A stretch of 50,553 nt of DNA from contig JAHJZX010000044.1 of assembly GCA_018826295.1 (NCBI GenBank), forward strand, positions 1-50,553. The letters run 5' to 3'. Each line of letters begins with the position of its first letter. Position 1 is the stretch's first letter. The notes below the pieces were generated by a model, which worked only from the letters and a program-made list of their open reading frames with translations, had not been told where the DNA came from and did no database searches. The DNA comes from Gammaproteobacteria bacterium (GTDB taxonomy: Bacteria; Pseudomonadota; Gammaproteobacteria; Enterobacterales; Alteromonadaceae). This document shows, in pieces, positions 41,025-50,473 of this stretch. The translations under genes and the position numbers were made by a program.

Positions 41025-42599
41025 TCAATTGCTTTCAGCAACAGAATTGGCTTTAAAATGCCGCAATCGCACTCCAAGCAGCCATAGCATTACAAAATAC
41101 CCCAGCACCGCTAAACCACACAGCATGCTTAAACGCCACAGCTGAGTAGTAAAACTCAGTTGTAACCAAGCTTGCAGACTGGGCGTTTGCCAGTACAGTA
41201 AGGCCGCCATAATAGTGCTGGCAAACACCAGTTTAACGATAAATATCAGACTGGTTTTACTTAGTTGGTAGACTCCGGCCAGTTTTAAACCACGGTACAA
41301 TAAAAACGCGTTCAGGCTGGCCGACAATGCCGTCGCCAGTGCCAGGCCGACATAACTTAAAAATGGCGCCAACAGCAGGTTAAACCCCATATTGGCTACC
41401 ATAGCAATAATGCCAATACGTACCGGTGTTTTAATATCCTGCCGGGCATAAAAGCCCGGTGCCAGCACTTTAATTAGCATATAACTTAGCAAACCGCTGC
41501 TATAGGCAATTAAGCTGTACGACACCATTAATACATCGTTTTGGCTAAACTCACCGCGCATAAACAGCAGCGCAATAATCGGCTGCGCTAATACCATTAG
41601 CCCAGCCATTGCTGGTATGCCAAAAAGCGCGACGAAGCGCAAAGACCAGTCCAGCGTCTGGCTAAACCGCGCGCTGTTTTCACTGGCATGGTGGCGCGAT
41701 AAATTCGGTAAAATCACCGTCGCTATGGCAATACCAAATAACCCTAAAGGAAATTCAATCAGCCGGTCAGAGTAGTACAACCAACTGACGGCACCGGTAA
41801 GAAGAAATGACGCTATTACCGTATCAAGCAGCAAGTTTATCTGGCTTACCGATACGCCAAACAGCGCTGGTAGCATCAGTTTACGGATTTTTGTTACGTT
41901 TTCATCGCGCCAACCCCATTTGGGCCATACCAACAAACCTGCTTTGGCTAAAAACGGTAACTGAAACAATAATTGCACCACGCCGCCGATAAACACGCCC
42001 CAGGCTAACGCCAGCGCCGGCTCGTCTAACGTTGGCGCCAACAATACCGCACAGGCAATAATGGCAATATTTAAAAACACCGGCGTAAAGGCCGCTACAG
42101 CAAAGCGGTTATACGTATTTAATATCGCACCGGATAAGGCCACCAGGCTGATAAACCACAAATACGGAAAAGTTATTTTCAGCATCAGGCTGGCCAGTTC
42201 AAACTTATGCGCCTGCGGGCCATCATTCAACCATTCCACAAACCAACCCATGCCGAATAACATCGCTACCAGCGGTGAGGCAATTACGCCAAATAAGGTG
42301 ACCAGCGTAACGACTACACCTAAACTACCGGTCACTTTAGCCAGCAGTTCGCGCACTGCATCATCACCATGTTTGGCTTTCACTTCGGCCAGCACCGGCA
42401 CAAAAGCCTGCGAAAAAGCCCCTTCGGCAAACAAGCGCCGTAAAAAATTCGGGATCCGATTAGCAAAAAAGAACACATCGGCCGCTGCACCGGCACCGAT
42501 AAAATTGGCTACCACTACATCCCGTATTAAGCCCAGCACGCGGGAAATGAGCGTCATAAAACTGACAATCAGGCCTGATTTTAATAACTTTGCCGACAC
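41025..42599 (-). CDS. murJ: Lipid II flippase MurJ
   Basis: A 524-aa MOP-superfamily protein with about 14 membrane segments that flips lipid II across the inner membrane during peptidoglycan synthesis. The N-terminus SGLIVSFMTLISRVLGLIRD and the following FFFANRIPNFLRRLFAEGAF (about 44-63) are the MviN/MurJ signature; LPNLSRHHA (about 299-307) is another. E. coli MurJ has 511 aa. It is separated from ribF by 50 bp, is divergent from rpsT, and is the first gene of the run toward ispH. Confidence 0.97.
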   Translation of the reverse strand: MSAKLLKSGLIVSFMTLISRVLGLIRDVVVANFIGAGAAADVFFFANRIPNFLRRLFAEGAFSQAFVPVLAEVKAKHGDDAVRELLAKVTGSLGVVVTLVTLFGVIASPLVAMLFGMGWFVEWLNDGPQAHKFELASLMLKITFPYLWFISLVALSGAILNTYNRFAVAAFTPVFLNIAIIACAVLLAPTLDEPALALAWGVFIGGVVQLLFQLPFLAKAGLLVWPKWGWRDENVTKIRKLMLPALFGVSVSQINLLLDTVIASFLLTGAVSWLYYSDRLIEFPLGLFGIAIATVILPNLSRHHASENSARFSQTLDWSLRFVALFGIPAMAGLMVLAQPIIALLFMRGEFSQNDVLMVSYSLIAYSSGLLSYMLIKVLAPGFYARQDIKTPVRIGIIAMVANMGFNLLLAPFLSYVGLALATALSASLNAFLLYRGLKLAGVYQLSKTSLIFIVKLVFASTIMAALLYWQTPSLQAWLQLSFTTQLWRLSMLCGLAVLGYFVMLWLLGVRLRHFKANSVAESN

Positions 42600-42700
42600 T
42601 TACGCTTCCTTCTATTCGCCAGCGGCTATTTTGCCCCGTTACTGCGGCAGATTACCAGTAGGCCATCAGATTAAAATCTGTGACTTTACCGTTAAAGCAT

Positions 42701-42731
42701 TTGACAACGGGCCATTAAATAGGCATATTAT
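42701..42731 (+). promoter_or_regulatory. Probable sigma-70 promoter of rpsT
   Basis: A perfect -35 TTGACA at 42701-42706 is followed by CATATTAT at 42724-42731. A -10 hexamer could be CATATT (17-bp spacer) or TATTAT (19-bp spacer). It is about 45 bp upstream of the rpsT start. Confidence 0.65.
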
Positions 42732-42774
42732 GCGGCCTTTGATGGGTCCGGTTTAGTTTTTTAGGAGTGTTACC

Positions 42775-43044
42775 TTGGCTAACATTAAGTCTGCTAAGAA
42801 GCGCGCAATTCAATCAGAAAAACGTCGTCAGCAAAATGCTTCACAACGTTCTATGATGCGTACTTTCATTAAGAAAACCTACGCGGCAGTATTAACTGCT
42901 GACGTAACTGCTTCAACTGAAGCATTCAAGAAAATGGTGCCTGTTCTTGATCGTATGGCCTCTAAAGGTCTGATCCACAAGAACAAAGCAGCACGTCATA
43001 AAGCTCGTTTAAATGCCCATGTTAAGGCATTAAGCGCTGCTTAA
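42775..43044 (+). CDS. rpsT: 30S ribosomal protein S20
   Basis: An 89-aa basic ribosomal protein of usual length (E. coli 87) that binds 16S rRNA early in assembly. The start [20 protein letters not shown] and the end [13 protein letters not shown] are typical. The start codon is TTG with AGGAG 8 bp upstream; no ATG fits. A UUG start is also used by E. coli rpsT, where it supports autogenous control of translation. A promoter and a terminator flank it, so it forms a single-gene unit divergent from murJ, the conserved order. Confidence 0.97.
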   Translation: MANIKSAKKRAIQSEKRRQQNASQRSMMRTFIKKTYAAVLTADVTASTEAFKKMVPVLDRMASKGLIHKNKAARHKARLNAHVKALSAA

Positions 43045-43056
43045 GACACAGCTCCA

Positions 43057-43088
43057 ACAAAAAAGCCGGCTTTTGCCGGTTTTTTTGT
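43057..43088. terminator. Bidirectional terminator between rpsT and the HlyU-like gene
   Basis: A stem CCGGC/GCCGG with a TTTT loop is extended by A and T runs on the two sides, so it can stop transcription from either direction. Confidence 0.88.
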
Positions 43089-43101
43089 TGCTGTTATTCG
43101 C

Positions 43102-43398
43102 TTAGTCAGCGCAGTACAGCTTATGCAATAAGGCTATCAGCGCTTCAGCTTCTTTGCTGTTCAGGCTGTAATACACTGTTTGCGCTGCTTTACGGGTTTT
43201 CACCAATTTATGCCGGCGTAGCAGTGACAAATGTTGTGACAGAGCAGATTGGCTTAGTTCTAATTTCTGATTTAACTCACCCACCGACAGCTCACCGTCA
43301 AGTAAGTGGCATAACATCAGCAATCGCCGCTCATTAGATACTGCCTTCAACAATTTTACCGCTTTTGCCGAGTTGGCTAACATATCCTGCATATTCAT
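43102..43398 (-). CDS. hlyU: ArsR-family regulator, HlyU-like
   Basis: A 98-aa winged-helix dimeric repressor. The stretch SVGELNQKLELSQSALSQHL (about 38-57) holds the recognition helix, followed by the wing TRKAAQTVYYSL. The sequence is very like HlyU of Vibrio throughout (opening NSAKAVKLLKAVSNERRL, end LLHKLYC). It keeps two Cys, Cys30 and Cys96, in the positions of the redox and sulfide-responsive pair of HlyU, SqrR and BigR, and lacks the metal-binding ELCVCDL motif of SmtB/ArsR types. It probably derepresses targets on oxidation or persulfidation. No sulfur gene is adjacent; targets lie elsewhere. Confidence 0.85.
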   Translation of the reverse strand: MNMQDMLANSAKAVKLLKAVSNERRLLMLCHLLDGELSVGELNQKLELSQSALSQHLSLLRRHKLVKTRKAAQTVYYSLNSKEAEALIALLHKLYCAD

Positions 43399-43520
43399 TG
43401 GTTACTACTCTGCCGTGACTAAAACCCTGATATTACCGATTTGTTTACCAACCGACAATATAATCATTCGTATTTGACAAACAATAACCAGATTTAGCAG
43501 ACTGTAACAAAGCTGCGCAT

Positions 43521-43889
43521 TTAGTGTAACAAGGGTTGCACTAACTTATGAATGCGGTTGATTGTAAAAGGCTTTACTACAAATGCCCGGGCGCCGTTTT
43601 CTACTGCCATTTTCAGATTGTCGACACTGGAAAACGCCGAAACCATAAACACCACGGCATTTTCATTCTGTTGCCGGAAACGTTTCAACAACTGCTGGCC
43701 GTTAATATCTGGCAACTGAATATCAAGAAACACCACATCGGGCCGGTGCTGGCTGAATAACATTGTCGCGCTATTACCATCTGCTGCTTCCAATACAGAA
43801 GCAACACCAAGGCTGAGCAAAATTTGACTGATATAACTGCGCACAGCTGCGACATCATCGACAACCAAAGCACGTAATGCTGACGGCAT
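43521..43889 (-). CDS. Single-domain CheY-like response regulator
   Basis: A 122-aa protein that is only a receiver domain. The acidic pair is Asp11-Asp12 (VVDD), the phospho-accepting Asp56 is in VVFLDIQLP, the switch Ser84 is in MVSAFS and Lys106 in VVKPF. No output domain is present, so it acts through protein contacts, as CheY or as a phosphorelay intermediate. It is not next to chemotaxis genes or a kinase. It stands alone between the HlyU-like gene and the divergent M28 peptidase. Confidence 0.9.
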   Translation of the reverse strand: MPSALRALVVDDVAAVRSYISQILLSLGVASVLEAADGNSATMLFSQHRPDVVFLDIQLPDINGQQLLKRFRQQNENAVVFMVSAFSSVDNLKMAVENGARAFVVKPFTINRIHKLVQPLLH

Positions 43890-44014
43890 GAGCTTTCCTT
43901 ACTGCCTTAAACTTTCCATTTAAACCACAGCTTTTATACGCTAAAACGGTGAGCCAGCTGACAAAAGGTGGTAAAGTCAGGCTCACTTTACCAACAACGG
44001 GACAGAATGAAAAG

Positions 44015-45346
44015 ATGAAATTGTGGCTAACAACAATAACCGCCGTACTAAGTCTGCAGCTAAATGCCAGTGAACTTAAGCTGGATAATAACCTGGCTTA
44101 CCAACTTACCGAATCCCTTACCGTTGAAGTTGGCCAGCGCCTTGCTGGTAGCGAAGCCGATGCCAGAGCCGTAGCCTGGGCCGAGCAAAAATTTAAGCAA
44201 CTAGGGTACGATAAGGTGTGGACTGAGCCTTTTACCATGCAGTATTGGCAACGTGGTCAGGCCAGCTTAACTGTCAGTGCGCCGTTTCACCAAAGCCTGG
44301 TTGTTACCGCTTTAGGTGGTTCAATCGGCACACCTTTTGATGGTATCAATGCTCAAGTCGCGATGTTTGACAGCCTGGAGCAGTTAAAGCAAGCCGACAC
44401 AGCTGATGTAAAAGATAAAATAGTCTTTATAAATAAAAGTATGGGTAAAGATAAACTCGGCACTTTTTATGGCTCCGTAGTCGGTGCCCGGGCGCAGGGT
44501 GCAGTAGAGGCAGCTAAACTGGGCGCTAAAGCTATTATTATCCGCTCTGTCGGCACCAGTATTAACCGCTTTGCCCATACCGGCATTATGCGCTATAGCG
44601 ACGATGTCGCACGCATTCCGGCCGCTGCGGTTTCGGTACCCGACGCTATTCAACTGGAAAAAATGCTCAGCCGCCAGCCCGAGCTAACCTTACAGCTGCA
44701 AATGCAGAATAAACTGCCCGGTGAGGTAGTAAGCCACAATGTAATAGCAGAAATTACCGGCAGCAAAAGACCAGACGAAATTGTGCTGATCAGTGCCCAT
44801 ATCGACTCCTGGGATGAAGGCACTGGCGCGCTGGACGATGGCGCCGGCGTAGGTATTGTTATGGCCACCGGCGCCCTGCTAAAACAACAAGGCCGGCCTG
44901 AGCGGACTGTTCGGGTAGTATTGTTTGGCAATGAAGAAGGCGGCCTGGTCGGCGCCCGGGCTTACGCAGCTAAACATGCAGCTAAGCTAAAACAGCATGT
45001 GTTTGCTTCCGAGTCTGATTTTGGTGCCGGCCGGATCTGGCGGCTGGACACCGGCTTTGGCCCTAACGCCCTGAGCTTTGCTAAAACCCTGCAACAACAA
45101 TTGGCAGCTTTAGGTATTGAACCTGGTGACAATACCGCCGGCGGTGGTCCGGATGTGTCAGTACTAAAGGCACAGGGCGTACCTGTAGTTAGCCTGCAAC
45201 AGGACGGCACTGATTATTTTGACTATCACCATACGCCCAACGATACGATGGACAAAATAGACCCAGCCGCTATGCAGCAAAACCTTGCTGCCTGGCTAAT
45301 CACCACTGCGGCGATATCCAATAGCAGCATAGATTTACGTCAGTAA
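44015..45346 (+). CDS. Secreted M28 family peptidase with PA-like insert
   Basis: A 443-aa exported metallopeptidase. I chose the ATG at 44015, which opens a signal peptide of about 19 residues (MKLWLTTITAVLSLQLNAS); a GTG 22 codons upstream would place polar residues in front. A PA-like domain lies at about 85-235 (for example QGAVEAAKLGAKAIIIRSVG). The M28 ligands follow: AHIDSWDEGTGALDDGAG (about 263-280), GNEEGG (about 308-313), ESDFG and the last His in YHHTPNDTMD (about 404-413). It resembles aminopeptidases of the carboxypeptidase Q group. Likely a nutritional peptidase. Confidence 0.9.
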   Translation: MKLWLTTITAVLSLQLNASELKLDNNLAYQLTESLTVEVGQRLAGSEADARAVAWAEQKFKQLGYDKVWTEPFTMQYWQRGQASLTVSAPFHQSLVVTALGGSIGTPFDGINAQVAMFDSLEQLKQADTADVKDKIVFINKSMGKDKLGTFYGSVVGARAQGAVEAAKLGAKAIIIRSVGTSINRFAHTGIMRYSDDVARIPAAAVSVPDAIQLEKMLSRQPELTLQLQMQNKLPGEVVSHNVIAEITGSKRPDEIVLISAHIDSWDEGTGALDDGAGVGIVMATGALLKQQGRPERTVRVVLFGNEEGGLVGARAYAAKHAAKLKQHVFASESDFGAGRIWRLDTGFGPNALSFAKTLQQQLAALGIEPGDNTAGGGPDVSVLKAQGVPVVSLQQDGTDYFDYHHTPNDTMDKIDPAAMQQNLAAWLITTAAISNSSIDLRQ

Positions 45347-45347
45347 G

Positions 45348-45752
45348 TCAGCGTTGATGATACTTTAGCGGCTGCAGCTTTTGCTGCGGTCGCTGATGTT
45401 TGCGATAGCTGCCGCGCAGCAACCATAAATGATTGCCGACACCAAGTAACATCATGGCAAAGGGATAGAAATACATATTTTTTGACACGGAAAATACAAA
45501 CAGCGCTGACATCACACAGAGGAAAGGCAACATTTCATAGTACCAAAATGGTAGCTTGCCGCCGTATTTATAACGGGCACCTTTGACATCAGAACGCCGG
45601 TTGTCTGAACGCAGGATCCAAATAACTGCACCTGCCAGAGTTAACAGCAAAGCACACACCACAGCTAACCAGTTCCCATAGTTTAATAATACCGCGACAC
45701 CGGTACCAATATATACATAGGGTAAGGCCTCGTATAACTTTGACGGCAACAT
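45348..45752 (-). CDS. Small membrane protein of unknown function
   Basis: A 134-aa inner-membrane protein with about four hydrophobic segments (about 12-24, 27-47, 70-90, 92-110). A charged stretch RSDNRRSDVKGARYKYGGK lies in the middle and the C-terminus is basic (RKHQRPQQKLQPLKYHQR). I do not recognise a named family; no catalytic motif is seen. It ends 1 bp after the convergent M28 gene. The ATG has GGAG about 10 bp upstream on the minus strand. Confidence 0.75.
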   Translation of the reverse strand: MLPSKLYEALPYVYIGTGVAVLLNYGNWLAVVCALLLTLAGAVIWILRSDNRRSDVKGARYKYGGKLPFWYYEMLPFLCVMSALFVFSVSKNMYFYPFAMMLLGVGNHLWLLRGSYRKHQRPQQKLQPLKYHQR

Positions 45753-45936
45753 AAGCGACTCCTTGCTTGCTTAGCCACAGTTAAGTCTAGCGCAGCTTTA
45801 GCAAGCTGCCAGACTACTTTTTCAAAGCATTAATTTAACTAATCTGATGGATGCAAAATTCTTCAATTGTGCAAAACAGATCCGAGCAGCATAATGCGCG
45901 CAATTTTTAGTCACACTGGTTTATTGGAAACACGCC

Positions 45937-46218
45937 ATGGACACCATTTTGTTCGATGTTATAAGTTGGGTTGGGCTAACAATATGCATTGGCGCGTTTT
46001 TTATTAAAGATGTATTTTGGCTACGACTGGCGACATTAGTTGGTTGCAGCTTGCTGTTTGTCTATTACAGCCATATTGCGATACCGCAGGGTGTCATCTC
46101 AAATTTATTAGTATTACTAATAAACGCATATTATTTATTGCGCTTTGCACAGGCACGTAGAGCGACCAAAGCCAGCGAAGCCGCCACTGCAACACCCCTT
46201 GTCAGTCAAGCAGATTAA
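45937..46218 (+). CDS. Small membrane protein of unknown function
   Basis: A 93-aa protein with three hydrophobic segments in residues 5-70 (ISWVGLTICIGAFFI, LATLVGCSLLFVYYS, ISNLLVLLINAYYLL). The C-terminal 25 residues are polar and Ala/Thr-rich. The pattern, in which short helices enclose a small loop before a final NAYYLLRF, resembles the YgjV-type membrane module, but the match is by eye. The ATG follows GGAAACACGCC. It stands alone between a divergent membrane protein gene and smrA. Confidence 0.7.
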   Translation: MDTILFDVISWVGLTICIGAFFIKDVFWLRLATLVGCSLLFVYYSHIAIPQGVISNLLVLLINAYYLLRFAQARRATKASEAATATPLVSQAD

Positions 46219-46290
46219 GCGTTAACCGACTTCTGTCCATGGCCGGGCTTCGTTATAATAACCAGCCCGGTTGGTCACAGGAGTAGCGTG

Positions 46291-46869
46291 ATGCAAAACG
46301 ATGAGCTAGAGCTGTTTTTGCAGGAAATGTCTGGTGTTAAGCCATTGTCACAGGATGAGGTTTTACCGGACAGTGGCGAATTCAATCCTACGCTGGCGCA
46401 GCAGGCCCGCCGTAAGGCTGCTGAACAGGATATGGAATACGATGCCAACTATCTCAGCATGGAATACGTTGACTTAGTTAAACCAGACGAGCCTTTTAGC
46501 TATAAAAAAGACGGCGTGCAAGAAGGGGTTTACCGCAATCTGAGACTGGGCAAATACCAGACCGATGCGACGTTAAACCTGTTAGGCAAAAGCCTGTCGG
46601 ATGCGCGGCGTGAATTATTCTTTTTTATTGAAGACTGCCATAAGCGCGGTATTCGCACCTTGCTTATTCAGCACGGTATGGGCCGTAACAGCAAACCACA
46701 TCCGGCCATTTTGCGCAGCTATGTGTTTAAGTGGTTGCCACAAATGCCAATTGTATTGGCGTGTAATACCGCACAAAAGCAGCACGGTGGTTATGCGGCT
46801 ACCTATGTATTACTGCAGAAGAATGCCGAGCAAAAACGCGACAACCGCGAGCGGCACACTAAGCGCTGA
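46291..46869 (+). CDS. smrA: Smr-domain DNA endonuclease SmrA
   Basis: A 192-aa protein with an N-terminal linker region and a C-terminal Smr domain (about 88-180), the nicking nuclease unit related to the MutS2 C-terminus. The domain shows LDL-like opening NLLGKSLSDARRELFFFIED, the TLLIQHGMGRN motif (about 124-134; usual IxHGxG) and HPAILRSYVFKWLP. Length agrees with E. coli SmrA (187). The ATG at 46291 has AGGAG 7 bp upstream; a GTG one codon earlier is also open. Single-gene unit, ended by a strong terminator. Confidence 0.9.
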   Translation: MQNDELELFLQEMSGVKPLSQDEVLPDSGEFNPTLAQQARRKAAEQDMEYDANYLSMEYVDLVKPDEPFSYKKDGVQEGVYRNLRLGKYQTDATLNLLGKSLSDARRELFFFIEDCHKRGIRTLLIQHGMGRNSKPHPAILRSYVFKWLPQMPIVLACNTAQKQHGGYAATYVLLQKNAEQKRDNRERHTKR

Positions 46870-46891
46870 GTAAAAAGCCTGCGCTAAATTA

Positions 46892-46915
46892 AAGCCCGCA
46901 GTGCGGGCTTGTTTT
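46892..46915 (+). terminator. Terminator between smrA and argH
   Basis: A perfect 8-bp stem AAGCCCGC/GCGGGCTT with an AGT loop is followed by GTTTT. The A-rich left flank allows it to act for argH in the other direction as well. Confidence 0.85.
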
Positions 46916-48294
46916 CAGACAGTGTCAAACCACTGTTTTGCCTTAGCTAACGCCGCCAGCACCTGCTGCGGTGCCGTACCACCGAGCGCTGCTCGTTTTT
47001 GCAAACCGGCCTCCAGTTGCAGTGCCGGATAAACATCCTCGCTAATTAAGCCGCTAAACTGCTGCATATCAGTTAGCGGTAAAGCTTCCAACGCCAGTTG
47101 TTGCTTGGCTGCATGTACTACCAGCTCGCCTACCACCTCGTGTGCATCACGAAACGGCATGCCTTTACTCACCAGATAATCAGCTAAATCAGTTGCATTG
47201 CTGTAACCCAGCTCCGCTGCCTGCCGACACTGCGCCTCGTTGACACTTAAGTGCGGCAATACCGTCGCCAGTACCAGTAAAGACTGTTGCCAGGTGGCCA
47301 TCAGGTCAAAAAAGCCCTGCTTGTCTTCCTGCATATCTTTGTTGTACGCCAGAGGCAGGCCTTTCAGCACATGTAAAATCGCCACTAAATGTCCCAGTAC
47401 CCGGCCGGTTTTACCGCGCAGCAGCTCAAATACATCGGGGTTTTTCTTTTGCGGCATAAGCGAAGAGCCCGAGCTTATCGCATCGCCCAGTTTGAAAAAG
47501 CCCGCTTCACCAGAGCAGAAGAAAATCACATCTTCAGACAAGCGCGATAAATGCGTCATACAGATGCTGGCGGCGGCAGATAGCTCTACTACGTAGTCAC
47601 GATCGGATACTGCATCCAGGCTATTTAGCGCGGCGCTGCTAAAACCCAGACGCTGCGCCAGTTGTTCACGATCAACCGCCACACCGGTACCGGCTAAAGC
47701 GCCACAACCTAGCGGACAGACATCCAGCCGCGCCAGGGCATCGTCTAAACGGCTGACATCGCGCTTAAACATCTCCACATAAGCCAGCGCCCAATGTGCT
47801 ACTAATACCGGTTGCGCCCGTTGCAAGTGGGTAAAACCAGGCATGACGGCTGTACCGGCTTTATCGGCAAAGGTGAGTAAGGCTGCTATGGCGCCGAGCA
47901 AAGACTGACGCACATGTTGTGTGTTCAGTTTGCTCCATAGCCGTAAGTCCGTTGCGACTAAATCATTACGGCTGCGGCCGGTGTGCAGCTTTTTTGCTAC
48001 CGCACCCAATTTGGCCGTTAGCTGCGCTTCAACCCAGCTGTGAATATCTTCTTCACTGGTTTGCAGCGGCAGCTTAGCATCTGCCTCTATAGCCACCGCT
48101 AAATCGGCCAAGCCGGCATCCAGCTGTGCGGCTTCATCAGCAGTGATAATACCAGCCTGAGCTAACTGCTGTGCCCAGGCACGCGAGGCCTGAATATCCT
48201 GCTGCGCCAGCAGATAATCAAAACTTAGCGAGTCGTTAAAGTCGCGAAACTCAGCCAGGGTTGCTTCCTGAAACCTTCCGCCCCACATTGCCAT
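46915..48294 (-). CDS. argH: Argininosuccinate lyase
   Basis: A 459-aa lyase that splits argininosuccinate into arginine and fumarate, the last step of arginine synthesis. The superfamily signature is SSGSSLMPQKKNPDVFELL (about 279-297); other blocks are HTGRSRNDLVATDLRL (about 105-120) and TPGFTHLQRAQPV-like TAVMPGFTHLQRAQPV (about 150-165). Length matches E. coli ArgH (457) with no N-acetyltransferase fusion at the C-terminus. It lies 5 bp after argG on the same strand. Confidence 0.97.
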   Translation of the reverse strand: MAMWGGRFQEATLAEFRDFNDSLSFDYLLAQQDIQASRAWAQQLAQAGIITADEAAQLDAGLADLAVAIEADAKLPLQTSEEDIHSWVEAQLTAKLGAVAKKLHTGRSRNDLVATDLRLWSKLNTQHVRQSLLGAIAALLTFADKAGTAVMPGFTHLQRAQPVLVAHWALAYVEMFKRDVSRLDDALARLDVCPLGCGALAGTGVAVDREQLAQRLGFSSAALNSLDAVSDRDYVVELSAAASICMTHLSRLSEDVIFFCSGEAGFFKLGDAISSGSSLMPQKKNPDVFELLRGKTGRVLGHLVAILHVLKGLPLAYNKDMQEDKQGFFDLMATWQQSLLVLATVLPHLSVNEAQCRQAAELGYSNATDLADYLVSKGMPFRDAHEVVGELVVHAAKQQLALEALPLTDMQQFSGLISEDVYPALQLEAGLQKRAALGGTAPQQVLAALAKAKQWFDTV

Positions 48295-48299
48295 AACAA

Positions 48300-49508
48300 T
48301 TAACCCTTTTGTTGCTGATGCAGCGCACGAATGCGGCTGGCCAGGCTGTACAGGCGGATAAAACCGGCGGCATCTTTCTGGTTGTACACTTCATCGCCCT
48401 CAAAGGTGGCAAAAGCTTCAGAGTACAGCGAGTTTGGCGAGCGGCGCTTGGCCACGGTAACATTACCTTTGTACAGCTTAATGACCACATCACCGGTTAA
48501 CTGTTCAGCCAGCGAGGTAGCCGCGGCCAGCAGCGCATCTTTTAATGGTGTAAACCAACGGCCGTCGTATACCAGCTGGGCAAATTCCTGGCCCACTTCT
48601 TCACGGTATTTCAGTGAAGTACGGTCATATACCAGCGCTTCCAGACCTTTTAATGCTGCCATTAAAATGGTGCCGCCCGGCGTTTCATAACAACCGCGTG
48701 ATTTCATACCCACTAAACGGTTTTCGACGATATCAATCCGGCCTACACCATGCTCAGAGCCAATCTCGTTTAACAGTTCAATCGCCGCTACCGGGGCAAT
48801 GGCATGACCATTAATTTTGCTCAGCTCGCCCTTATCAAAGCTCAGCTCAACATAGGCGGCGTGATCCGGTGCCTGTTCTGGTGATTTGGTCCACATCCAC
48901 ACCTGTTCAGATGGCTCACACCAGGGGTTTTCCAGCTCGCCGCCTTCGTGCGAGATATGCCATAAGTTAGCATCGCGGCTGTAAATCTTGGTGGCAGATG
49001 CCGTAGTAGGCACCTTTTTCTCGGCTAAATAGTCCAGCAGTGACTGGCGTGAATTAAATTGCCATTCGCGCCACGGTGCTATGACCGCTAATTGCGGCGC
49101 CAGCGCAGCAAAGGCGCCCTCAAACCGCACCTGATCATTGCCTTTACCGGTACAACCGTGGCACAGCGCATCGGCACCCAGTTCCAGCGCTAACTTTACC
49201 TGAGCGCGGGCAATCACTGGCCGCGCCATAGACGTACCCAACAGATACTGGCCTTCGTACACGGCGCCGGTTTTCAGCGTCGGGTAAATAACTTCTTTTA
49301 CCAGCTCTTCACGCAGGTCAACGATATGACAACTACTGGCACCGGAGTTAATGGCTTTTTGCTCCACTCCGGCCAGTTCTTCATCGCCCTGACCAACGTT
49401 GGCAACAAAGGCGATAACTTCGCAGTTATAATTGTCTTTTAACCAGGGCACGATGGCCGAGGTGTCCAGACCGCCGGAATAGGCTAAAACGACTTTTTTA
49501 ATACTCAT
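48300..49508 (-). CDS. argG: Argininosuccinate synthase
   Basis: A 402-aa ligase that joins citrulline and aspartate with ATP. The PP-loop is [12 protein letters not shown] (about 8-19); further family blocks are [12 protein letters not shown] (about 86-97) and [14 protein letters not shown] (about 112-125). I chose the ATG at 49508, preceded by GAGGA; an earlier in-frame ATG at 49523 adds 5 residues that overlap the argF stop. It is the short bacterial type 1 form of about 400 aa. Middle gene of argF-argG-argH. Confidence 0.97.
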   Translation of the reverse strand: MSIKKVVLAYSGGLDTSAIVPWLKDNYNCEVIAFVANVGQGDEELAGVEQKAINSGASSCHIVDLREELVKEVIYPTLKTGAVYEGQYLLGTSMARPVIARAQVKLALELGADALCHGCTGKGNDQVRFEGAFAALAPQLAVIAPWREWQFNSRQSLLDYLAEKKVPTTASATKIYSRDANLWHISHEGGELENPWCEPSEQVWMWTKSPEQAPDHAAYVELSFDKGELSKINGHAIAPVAAIELLNEIGSEHGVGRIDIVENRLVGMKSRGCYETPGGTILMAALKGLEALVYDRTSLKYREEVGQEFAQLVYDGRWFTPLKDALLAAATSLAEQLTGDVVIKLYKGNVTVAKRRSPNSLYSEAFATFEGDEVYNQKDAAGFIRLYSLASRIRALHQQQKG

Positions 49509-49515
49509 AGTGTCC

Positions 49516-50430
49516 TCACGCAAATAAACTGATTAATACGGCATTCTGGGCATGCATGCGGTTTTCCGCCTGCAGCAATACAAGTGACGCTTCGCTGTCG
49601 AGTACCTCGCTGGTAACTTCGTGTTCGCGATGCGCCGGTAAACAATGCATAAAATACTTCACCGCCAACCGTTGCATTACAGCGGTGTTGATTTGATAAG
49701 GCTTAAATACCCGTTCAATCAGCTCAGGGTCGGCTTTATCGCCCATCGACAACCAGGTATCAGTATAGATAGCATCGGCGCCGGCAGCGGCGGATAAATG
49801 CGGGCTTAACTCCAGCTCGGCGCCGGTGTCAAAGGCGATTTTTTGCACATTTAGCAGCACCTGGGCATCGGGTGAAAAACCTTGCGGCGTCACCACGGTC
49901 ATCTTCATGCCGCTAAGCGCAGCGCCAATCATTAATGAGTGGCAAACATTATTGCCATCACCGACATAAGCCAGATGTACCTTACTTAAATCGCCAAAGC
50001 GCTCTTTTAACGCCAGCAAGTCGGCCAGTGCCTGGCACGGGTGATATAAATCACTCAGCGCATTAATTACCGGCTTGTGGCTGGCATGTGCCAGTTGCTC
50101 TAATGTTTGCTGCGAGAATACCCGTGCCACTATGGCGTCGGTCCAGCAGGCCAGATTACGGCCAAAATCGGCCACGGTTTCGCGTTTACCCATAGCGCCA
50201 TTTTGCTGGTCCAGATACACGCTATGGCCACCGAGCTTATAAATACCAACATCAAAACTGACGCGGGTACGCAACGACGGCTTTTCAAAGATCAGTGCTA
50301 TGCTTTTACCCGCCAGTGCCTGGGTGTATTTCTGCGGCTGCTGCTTTACATTCAACGCTAAATTCAGCAAATCGTTAAGCGTTGCCGGGCTTAATTCAGC
50401 CAGACTCAATAGTTGGTTCAGTTTACTCAT
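49516..50430 (-). CDS. argF: Ornithine carbamoyltransferase
   Basis: A 304-aa anabolic enzyme that makes citrulline from ornithine and carbamoyl phosphate. The carbamoyl phosphate motif is [13 protein letters not shown] (about 48-60, with SxRTR), [14 protein letters not shown] (about 130-143) and the catalytic Cys in [11 protein letters not shown] (about 262-272). Length fits the short anabolic OTC type. It ends 7 bp before argG and starts 43 bp after the argB stop, so the arg genes form one operon. Confidence 0.97.
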   Translation of the reverse strand: MSKLNQLLSLAELSPATLNDLLNLALNVKQQPQKYTQALAGKSIALIFEKPSLRTRVSFDVGIYKLGGHSVYLDQQNGAMGKRETVADFGRNLACWTDAIVARVFSQQTLEQLAHASHKPVINALSDLYHPCQALADLLALKERFGDLSKVHLAYVGDGNNVCHSLMIGAALSGMKMTVVTPQGFSPDAQVLLNVQKIAFDTGAELELSPHLSAAAGADAIYTDTWLSMGDKADPELIERVFKPYQINTAVMQRLAVKYFMHCLPAHREHEVTSEVLDSEASLVLLQAENRMHAQNAVLISLFA

Positions 50431-50442
50431 TTTCGATCGACC

Positions 50443-50458
50443 TGCCGCCAGTGCGGCA
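50443..50458 (-). other. Hairpin between argB and argF
   Basis: A 6-bp perfect stem TGCCGC/GCGGCA with a 4-nt loop lies between the argB stop and the argF ribosome site. It has no T run, so it may be an mRNA processing or stability element or a weak attenuator. Confidence 0.45.
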
Positions 50459-50473
50459 TCCTTGTTTAAGGGA

